From: Myxococcales bacterium
GTDB lineage: Bacteria > Myxococcota_A > Polyangia > Palsa-1104
Direction: 5' to 3'
NCBI GenBank assembly: GCA_023248835.1
Contig: JAHFDU010000080.1
Span: 1 to 12,933, forward strand
DNA: 12,933 nt
Below are positions 7,391 through 12,933 of this stretch, piece by piece. The stretch's first letter is position 1. Every line of letters begins with the position of its first letter. The position numbers and the translations under genes were made by a program. The notes beneath the pieces are model-generated. The model had not been told where the DNA came from. It was given only the letters and a program-made list of their open reading frames with translations, and ran no database searches.

Positions 7391-10300
7391 TCAACCGAAG
7401 TCCTCCGGCAGAAGCTCCATGAACCGTGTTTTCAGTTGGTCTCGCTCTTCTGCCGAGAGCGCTTTGACGTTCGGCTTGGAGGCGCTCAATCGACTGGCCT
7501 GTTTGAGCATCGCCGCTTCAAACGCATTGCGGACATCGCGCGCGTTGGCAAAGTCCTTTTGGCCACGGTGCTTGGCGATCTTGGCGACCACAGCGTCAGC
7601 GGTTTCGTCGCTTACACGGTATCCTGCCTGGCTGGTCATGATTTTTAGGATTCTTGCTAAAGAAGCATCACTGTAGTCCTCGAATGGGACGTGCTGCCCA
7701 AATCGGCTGGCGAGTCCCTGATCTCGTGCCAGAAGCGCCTTCATTTTGCCCGCATAGCCGGCAAAAATAACCACCATGGTCTTGCGATGGTCTTCCATAA
7801 ACTTAAGAATGGTCGTAAGCGCCTCCTTGCCAAAGTTATCACGCTCGTCGGTTACCAACGCAGGAGCTTCGTCGACAAAGAAGACTCCGCCATCGGCCTC
7901 CTGCAGTTTGTTGAGTGTTTTTTCCTCACTTTCGCCAAGATGCGATCCGACCAGGTCGGCGCGTGCCACTTCGACAAACTGCCCCTTGGGTAGCCGACCG
8001 AGCGCGCGCAAAATTTTGCCGTACAGTCTGGCGACGACCGTTTTTCCGGTGCCCGGATTGCCTTGGAACAGCGCGTGTAGCGACGTATTTTGGACCCGAA
8101 GTCCGAGTTCTGTTCGAGTTTGGTTGACCTCGATGAGCGCGCGAATATTGGCGATCGACAGTTTCACGCCATCGAGCCCTTCGAGGTCGTTGAGCTCCTT
8201 TAATGCGTTCTCAAGTTCGGCGGGATCGGCTTTAACCGGTCCACTCGGCGCCGCTAACTTCGACTCCTCAGCGGTCGTGATCTTTTCGGCCTCAGCCTCT
8301 TCGCCCTCTTGATCGCGCAGCAGATCGAAGCCGCGACCACGCCCGCCCCCTCTTCCACGTCGGTTCGCAGGCTTGGCTGTAGGTGCTGCCGTCGGTCGCT
8401 CCAGCATCAGGGTTTCCGTTGGCGTAAGCCCATTGGCGGCGTTCTGCAGCGCATCTCGCCAGTCGTTGAACACGGCACCCGACGCATCAAGATCACCAAG
8501 ATTCCAACTCACAAAGGGTTTGTCCTCTCCCCTTCTGGCCGCTGAACCTTTTGCAGTCTGCGCATCGTATTTTAGGACAACGGAGGCGGGGACAAACCGA
8601 GACGCCCGCTGTACCTCTAGGACGATCAATTGACGCTGCATCGGATCGACAGCATCTGCTCGAGAGCCATGGCGAATTTCAATTTGGTGACCGTTGATAG
8701 TGGGCCTTTCGTACAGGCCGTCGTTCTCGCGCACTACCTTGATCGGATTTCCATTTTCATCGAAGTCAACAAACTCGACCCTTGCCTCGGGGCTGGGGCT
8801 GGCCGCAGGTACAGCGGTTGCTACGGATGGCTGGGATGCTGCGGTGCGGTCGACCGCGGTTGCAGCGACGACGCCTAGTTCTATGGGCCTCTCCGGCGAC
8901 GCGGTTTTGTTTACAATCGCGGTCCGCAACGCGGACTCGAGGTCAGCCGAGGCCAGCGCGCCCACTTGCCAGCGCGCCGCCGCCCGTGTGTCGCCGCTGG
9001 AACCTATGGTTCCAATTCCGGTGGCGTCGTAGCGAATCCAGGCGCGGTTCGGTGGTAGCCACTCTAAAACCGTCTCTCCCTCTCGAATGATGGCGCTGCG
9101 CAGCGCTGGGTCAATGCTTTGCTGCGTCCCATAGTCGATGGTCACGGTGCGATTGTTGAAATAGAGCGGCTCGTACCTTCGCGAACCGTTTTGCACAACA
9201 TTGATCGGCACCGCTGCCTCTTCGCTGTGCTTGGGCGTAGCCACAGAGCCGTCGCTGCGCACGCCAGGGCGCAACGGCACTTGCACCGCTTGAGATGGGG
9301 GAGACTCAGCATCGGGTGCCGCCTGTGCCCTTGCCGCTTTGGAGGCCGCACTGATCGCATCCGTGATCGACTCGAGCGGCTGTCGTGCTGGGCTGGAATG
9401 TGGCCTGTCCACAACCGGCGCTGGCCCTTGCGTTGCGACGAAGGGTTCTTTTCGCGCATGCTCAGCGGAAGCACGACCCCAATCAGTAGCACTTCGCGGT
9501 GCCGTCGCATTGACGACATCGGACTGCGAGCGCGATGAAGGAGGCGGCGGTGTGGCCACAGTCGGTCTTGGGCTGCTCTGGCTCGGCGCCGAATTTCCCT
9601 GCGTGTGGTGCAGCAGCCGATCGCGTGCGGTGGTTAGCTCCGTCATGTGCGCTTCATCACCGCCGCGATCGAAATGGAGCTCGGGATGCTCTTTCCAAAT
9701 CCGACGAAATGCTGCCCGTACTTCGCCGGCTGAGGCGTCGGTCGGTACGCCGAGCAGCTTGGCATCGGCGCGCAATTGCGGATTTTCCGCCACCTGCGCC
9801 CGTGTACCCATTGCTGTGGACTGTCGCCTGCTCGCATGCAGCGCTGCGAGAAGGAGCTGCAGCAGTGCCCCTCGCCACAATTCCTCCACCACGCGGTCGA
9901 CAAATCTTTCAGCCGGCCATTCGCCGGTGAGGCCTCCATGAACCAGCGTCGAGACGGCGGTCACAACCGGAGAGCTCCCTACGCCGCCCAAAAACGCAGC
10001 GATAAACTTCCACCCCTTGGACACGAACAGCTCCGACGTCACCCTTCCGCCGGCACCCGCGTACTCGGCCAGGAGGGCGAGCTGTTGCGAAGACAAATGG
10101 CGCACAATGTGTTCGCCAATACGGTGCATGAACACTTTCGAAAGCGCCCCGCCCAGAAGAACGCCGACAAACGTGCTAATCGCAGCCTCGGTTCCCTGAC
10201 GCAGGATCGATCCCACATCAAAGTGCTCGCGCACGCCGAAACCAAGTTCACTCGACTGCTCGGCTACGTTCTGCACCACCGCGTAGCCAGCAGCGCCCCC

Positions 10301-11059
10301 ACTGGCTGCAGCCGCAGTTCCGAGCAGCGTGCTGCCCAGCCCTCCGGTGGCAACCGTGAACGAAATTGCTCCCGCCACTTCGATCCCTTGCAACACCCCG
10401 ATCGCACCTTCGGCGCCCATCTCGGTCATTTGGCGATACTCGTAGAGCTTGCGGTGCGCCTTGCGATAGTGCGCGGCGGCGCCGTTCAGACATTTCACTG
10501 CGCCCGCGAGCTGTCCGACCCGAATAAAATGTTCGGCCTGATTGAGCGCATCGAGTGCTGCGTCCCACATCGCCGGGTCGGGAAACTGGACCTGCTTGTC
10601 GACAGGTAGATCGTAGCCGCTGTAGTTGCCGTGAAAAACCGCCCGGTACCAGGCGGTCGGACGGGCCAAGCTTTCGGCGACACTGCCGGCAACGCCGCCT
10701 GAAACCGTACTGTGCTCGTTGGCAAGCAGCTGCTGCGCGTGCCGCTCGGCGTCGATCCAGCTGCGAATATGCGCGCGATGCTCCTGCAGCGCCCGCAGCG
10801 CGTCGCCAAGCGTTGCATTTTTTAGCTCGGTTCTTTTGTGCAGCTGTTGAAATTCGAAATTGTAGCGAAGTCCATCGGCAGCAGTGGCAGGGGAAGAGGG
10901 GGAGGTGGCGGCAACTACCACCGCTTGGGCGCAAGGACGCAAGCTGGTGCGTCGTCTGCGCGGTGGAAGACCGCTTGTGGCCGGTTCAGAACAGTTGTCG
11001 GATTCGTTCAAACCAACCGAACCCATGTGTTGCACTACCTCTGCATGTAGTCCACCCAT
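7391..11059 (-). CDS. Multidomain protein: hydrophobic N-terminal region, J-like domain, duplicated unknown domain, CbbX/SpoVK-like AAA+ ATPase
   Basis: A 1222-residue protein without a signal peptide. Residues 1-62 are low complexity. Residues 65-210 are helical, followed by Gly/Ala-rich hydrophobic segments at about 218-262, 292-308, 351-374 and 396-410. A J-like segment (432-485) has LLGVPTDAS and FDRGGD but HPE instead of HPD. Residues 487-612 are Pro/Ser/Ala-rich and probably disordered. Two related ~100-residue copies of an unrecognised domain lie at 617-717 and 771-873, then an RG-rich stretch (900-910). The AAA+ domain (945-1222) has Walker A GNPGTGKT (1000-1007), Walker B VFFVDEA (1059-1065), IFAGY, the arginine-finger region GLASRF (1115-1120) and NARDVRN. 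It belongs to the clade of CbbX, SpoVK and EccA, hexameric remodelling ATPases, and all its catalytic residues are intact. The start at 11059 has GAGG seven bases upstream and an in-frame stop at 11075 blocks any extension. The role is unknown; remodelling or unfolding a bound protein is the likeliest activity. Confidence 0.9.
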   Translation of the reverse strand: MGGLHAEVVQHMGSVGLNESDNCSEPATSGLPPRRRRTSLRPCAQAVVVAATSPSSPATAADGLRYNFEFQQLHKRTELKNATLGDALRALQEHRAHIRSWIDAERHAQQLLANEHSTVSGGVAGSVAESLARPTAWYRAVFHGNYSGYDLPVDKQVQFPDPAMWDAALDALNQAEHFIRVGQLAGAVKCLNGAAAHYRKAHRKLYEYRQMTEMGAEGAIGVLQGIEVAGAISFTVATGGLGSTLLGTAAAASGGAAGYAVVQNVAEQSSELGFGVREHFDVGSILRQGTEAAISTFVGVLLGGALSKVFMHRIGEHIVRHLSSQQLALLAEYAGAGGRVTSELFVSKGWKFIAAFLGGVGSSPVVTAVSTLVHGGLTGEWPAERFVDRVVEELWRGALLQLLLAALHASRRQSTAMGTRAQVAENPQLRADAKLLGVPTDASAGEVRAAFRRIWKEHPELHFDRGGDEAHMTELTTARDRLLHHTQGNSAPSQSSPRPTVATPPPPSSRSQSDVVNATAPRSATDWGRASAEHARKEPFVATQGPAPVVDRPHSSPARQPLESITDAISAASKAARAQAAPDAESPPSQAVQVPLRPGVRSDGSVATPKHSEEAAVPINVVQNGSRRYEPLYFNNRTVTIDYGTQQSIDPALRSAIIREGETVLEWLPPNRAWIRYDATGIGTIGSSGDTRAAARWQVGALASADLESALRTAIVNKTASPERPIELGVVAATAVDRTAASQPSVATAVPAASPSPEARVEFVDFDENGNPIKVVRENDGLYERPTINGHQIEIRHGSRADAVDPMQRQLIVLEVQRASRFVPASVVLKYDAQTAKGSAARRGEDKPFVSWNLGDLDASGAVFNDWRDALQNAANGLTPTETLMLERPTAAPTAKPANRRGRGGGRGRGFDLLRDQEGEEAEAEKITTAEESKLAAPSGPVKADPAELENALKELNDLEGLDGVKLSIANIRALIEVNQTRTELGLRVQNTSLHALFQGNPGTGKTVVARLYGKILRALGRLPKGQFVEVARADLVGSHLGESEEKTLNKLQEADGGVFFVDEAPALVTDERDNFGKEALTTILKFMEDHRKTMVVIFAGYAGKMKALLARDQGLASRFGQHVPFEDYSDASLARILKIMTSQAGYRVSDETADAVVAKIAKHRGQKDFANARDVRNAFEAAMLKQASRLSASKPNVKALSAEERDQLKTRFMELLPEDFG

Positions 11060-11298
11060 GGCGGCCCTCGACGGCTATCTGTCCGAACCTACCTTCAAAA
11101 TGCGTACCAGCAGCACTTGGGGTTCAAAGTGAACGTAGTTCTGTATGTTTACACTGTAATCAATCTCGCTCTTGCAACTACTAGCTGGGGTCTGTAGACC
11201 ACAGATCGGGTGGCAGCTGGGGTCCAAAGCCACTGCGCAAGAGATCAGGGCAACGTGCCCTTCCACCAAAGTACGCTGCCGACACCGTTGCGTTTCAT

Positions 11299-11318
11299 AG
11301 TGAATTTCAGTGAATTTC
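11299..11318. repeat. Perfect tandem 10-bp repeat AGTGAATTTC
   Basis: Two exact adjacent copies, so the period is about one helical turn. The pair ends 18 bp upstream of the candidate -10 (CTATAT) and 56 bp upstream of the acyl-CoA synthetase start, a usual place for a regulator to touch one face of DNA near -35. No regulator family is recognised from the half-site. Confidence 0.5.
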
Positions 11319-11360
11319 GCTTTGCAATCAACGGTGCTATATGTCTTTGCTCGAACGAGC

Positions 11361-11368
11361 AGAGGAGG
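11361..11368 (+). promoter_or_regulatory. Ribosome binding site deciding the GTG start of the acyl-CoA synthetase
   Basis: AGAGGAGG is a near-perfect anti-16S match, six bases before the in-frame GTG at 11375. No comparable site fits the upstream in-frame starts, so the reading frame open from 11210 should be trimmed to 11375. Confidence 0.85.
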
Positions 11369-11374
11369 CGCTTC

Positions 11375-12907
11375 GTGGAGATCGGATTTTGGAAAAACGC
11401 GGCGCAGTCACCCGAACGCATTGCGCTCATCAATGTAGACGGTAGCCGCATCACCGCCGGCGAGCTTTACGCCGAGTCCAATCGTGTGGTGTATGGACTG
11501 CGCGCGCTCGGGTTGAAGACGGGAGACACCGTCGCAGTGTCGCTGCACAACGAAGTCGCGATGCTCGAACTTAGTCTGGCGACGGCGCAAGCTGGTTTTT
11601 ATTTCACCCCGATCAACAACAACCTGACCGCGCGCGAGTTTGATTACATCGCCAAAGACAGCGAAGCGCGCGTGCTCATCGTCAGTGGCAAGGCAATCGA
11701 GACCAGTCGCACGCTCGATTTTCCCTCGGAGCGCCGTTTCTCGACCGAAGCCGCGCCAGGATTTCGCGCCTACGCAGAGTTGAAAAAGAATCAGCCGGCG
11801 ACGCTGCCCGTCGATCGCTCGGTGGGGTTGGTGATGAACTACACCTCGGGAACGACTGGGCAGCCCAAGGGAGTACGACGATCGCCGCCACCGATTTCGC
11901 CCGACGACGTCGCGGCGCGCTACGCGCAGTTCTTGATGCTGTTTGGCATGCAGCCAGGCGAGGGTGTACACCTCGTCGTCTCGCCGCTTTATCACACCGC
12001 GGTGCTGAGCTTCGCCTTCAACCATTTGCATCTTGGCCACACGGTTGCGCTGATGGACAAGTGGACGCCGGAGGGAATGCTCGAACGCGTCGCCCGCGAT
12101 TGCGTCACTTCAAGCCACATGGTGCCGACCCAGTTTAATCGTCTGTTACAGTTGCCGGACGAGGTGAAGCACCGCTACGACTTGTCGTCGCTGCGTCACA
12201 TGGTGCACAGCGCGGCGCCCTGCCCGGTCGAAATCAAACGCAAGATGTTGGCGTGGTGGGGGCCGGTGATTTACGAGTACTACGCTGCATCCGAAGGCGG
12301 CGGCACACTGGTGTCGCCGCAAGAGTGGCTGGCCCATCCCGGCACTGTCGGGCGCGCTTGGCCGACCGCCGAAATTCGCATTCTCTCGGACGCCGGAAGT
12401 CCGTGCGCGCCGAATGAAGTGGGCACGGTGTACATCAAAATGGCCAACTACTCTTTTCAGTATCACAAGGATCAAAAGAAGACCGAGTCGGCGTGGCGCG
12501 ACGGCTTTTTCACCGTCGGAGATGCCGGTTATCTTGATCAAGAGGGTTATCTTTTTTTGTGCGATCGCAAAGCCGACCTGATCATTTCAGGTGGGGTCAA
12601 TATTTACCCGGCAGAGATCGAAGCGGTGCTGATCGGACACGCCAAAGTTTCCGATGTCGCAGTATTCGGCATTCCCGACGACGACTGGGGCGAGCAGGTC
12701 AAGGCGGTGATTGAAACCAAGAGTGGAGTGGTGCCAAGTCCAGCGCTCGTCGAAGAGCTGCTGGGGTTTTGCAAATGCGAATTGGCGCCGCACAAGTGTC
12801 CGCGCTCGATCGATTTTACCGACGCAATGCCGCGCGATCCGAGCGGCAAGTTGTACAAGCGCAAACTACGCGATCCATACTGGCAAGATCGCGACCGCAA
12901 GATCTAA
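11375..12907 (+). CDS. AMP-forming acyl-CoA synthetase (FadD-like)
   Basis: A 510-residue ANL-superfamily ligase that adenylates a carboxylic acid and transfers it to coenzyme A in the cytosol. The phosphate-binding loop YTSGTTGQPKG is at residues 156-166. YEYYAASEGG (300-309) is the substrate/adenine motif and GFFTVGDAGYLDQEGY (377-392) holds the ribose-binding Asp. DRKADLIISGG (397-407) is the hinge region, and the C-terminal PSGKLYKRKLR carries the catalytic Lys near 492. Every core motif is intact and length is normal. By general look it is closest to mycobacterial FadD-type and bile-acid or steroid CoA ligases, so a fatty, aromatic or steroid acid is possible, but specificity cannot be read. 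The GTG start follows AGAGGAGG. The gene diverges from the J-like/AAA+ gene and is followed at once by a KstR-like palindrome. Confidence 0.93.
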   Translation: MEIGFWKNAAQSPERIALINVDGSRITAGELYAESNRVVYGLRALGLKTGDTVAVSLHNEVAMLELSLATAQAGFYFTPINNNLTAREFDYIAKDSEARVLIVSGKAIETSRTLDFPSERRFSTEAAPGFRAYAELKKNQPATLPVDRSVGLVMNYTSGTTGQPKGVRRSPPPISPDDVAARYAQFLMLFGMQPGEGVHLVVSPLYHTAVLSFAFNHLHLGHTVALMDKWTPEGMLERVARDCVTSSHMVPTQFNRLLQLPDEVKHRYDLSSLRHMVHSAAPCPVEIKRKMLAWWGPVIYEYYAASEGGGTLVSPQEWLAHPGTVGRAWPTAEIRILSDAGSPCAPNEVGTVYIKMANYSFQYHKDQKKTESAWRDGFFTVGDAGYLDQEGYLFLCDRKADLIISGGVNIYPAEIEAVLIGHAKVSDVAVFGIPDDDWGEQVKAVIETKSGVVPSPALVEELLGFCKCELAPHKCPRSIDFTDAMPRDPSGKLYKRKLRDPYWQDRDRKI

Positions 12908-12909
12908 GG

Positions 12910-12923
12910 TAGAACACGTTCTG
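12910..12923. promoter_or_regulatory. KstR-like TetR-family operator
   Basis: TAGAACACGTTCTG contains the perfect inverted pair AGAAC/GTTCT around AC. The mycobacterial KstR operator, which controls cholesterol and lipid catabolism genes, is usually written TNNAACNNGTTNNA; this site fits it at every defined position but the last (G for A). It lies 3 bp after the acyl-CoA synthetase stop, so it probably serves a gene beyond the right edge. A single 14-bp match has a real chance of coincidence, and other TetR-type regulators use similar sites. Confidence 0.45.
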
Positions 12924-12933
12924 TTTTCTGCCT

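Larger units (their letters stand above)
11060..11374. promoter_or_regulatory. Divergent regulatory region between the AAA+ protein and acyl-CoA synthetase genes
   Basis: No supported gene. It must carry both promoters. It contains three short perfect palindromes: GTTCA-AAG-TGAAC (11122-11134), TTACA-C-TGTAA (11149-11159) and GGTCT-GT-AGACC (11189-11200). Direct repeats are also present: AGCTGGGGTC at 11183 and 11215 (32 bp apart), a related ACTTGGGGTTCAAAG at 11115 that matches AGCTGGGGTCCAAAG at 11215 in 12 of 15 positions, and a perfect tandem AGTGAATTTC pair at 11299-11318. A possible -10 (CTATAT, 11337-11342) precedes the synthetase without a convincing -35, as expected of an activator-dependent or weak promoter. 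Operators are inferred from symmetry only. Confidence 0.4.

Noticed and set aside
7201..7422. Small plus-strand frame of 73 codons between the ADH and AAA+ genes.
   Set aside because: No ribosome binding site, no recognisable domain, and it runs into the antisense of the AAA+ gene end.
11075..11269. Small minus-strand frame of 64 codons upstream of the AAA+ gene, considered as a leader peptide or a detached DUF4157 remnant.
   Set aside because: No HExxH motif, no similarity to DUF4157, no good ribosome binding site, and it overlaps the palindrome-rich regulatory stretch.
11210..11374. N-terminal extension of the acyl-CoA synthetase starting at 11210.
   Set aside because: The extra 55 residues show no family similarity and cover the repeats of the regulatory region. 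AGAGGAGG six bases before the GTG at 11375 fixes the start there.

Overview
The window reads as chromosomal DNA of a GC-rich Gram-negative bacterium. Two lipoproteins carry lipoboxes whose +2 residue is not Asp, which suggests outer-membrane sorting. A luciferase-like (probably F420-type) oxidoreductase, a zinc alcohol dehydrogenase, an acyl-CoA synthetase and a very long NHL-repeat protein sit together. That mix fits deltaproteobacteria in the broad sense (Myxococcota or Binatota-like lineages). This is an inference from gene content; there is no rRNA or other marker in the window. No tRNA, rRNA, CRISPR array, integrase or transposase gene was seen.

Layout. (1) 1-4469, minus strand: two consecutive lipoprotein genes. 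The first transcribed is a 1251-residue NHL-repeat lipoprotein (714-4469). The second is a smaller lipoprotein (632 down to the left edge, cut by the window). (2) 4470-4949: a divergent intergenic region holding a 237-bp nested inverted repeat that looks like a MITE or REP-type insertion. (3) 4950-5864, plus strand: LLM-class oxidoreductase. (4) 5865-6040: a convergent intergenic region with a second copy of the same repeat core in the opposite orientation. (5) 6041-7153, minus strand: NAD-type zinc alcohol dehydrogenase. (6) 7391-11059, minus strand: a 1222-residue multidomain protein, the most unusual gene here. In order it carries a helical/hydrophobic region resembling parts of toxin or injection-system-associated proteins, a degenerate J-like domain, a disordered linker, two diverged copies of an unrecognised ~100-residue domain, an RG-rich segment, and a C-terminal CbbX/SpoVK/EccA-like AAA+ ATPase. 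(7) 11060-11374: a divergent regulatory region dense in short palindromes and direct repeats. (8) 11375-12907, plus strand: AMP-forming acyl-CoA synthetase starting at GTG behind a strong ribosome binding site, followed at 12910-12923 by a palindrome matching 13 of 14 positions of a KstR-type operator pattern (9 of its 10 fragment-defining and outer positions are discussed in the entry).

The acyl-CoA synthetase, alcohol dehydrogenase and LLM oxidoreductase are each plausible parts of lipid, steroid or terpenoid-type catabolism, but they are separate transcription units here and no shared substrate can be read from the sequence. The lipoprotein pair probably works at the cell surface. The J-like/AAA+ protein stands alone, with no recognisable partner gene next to it. 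Two observations stand out: three six-blade superperiods in the NHL protein, supported by matching units exactly six apart, and the J-like/duplicated-domain/AAA+ fusion.
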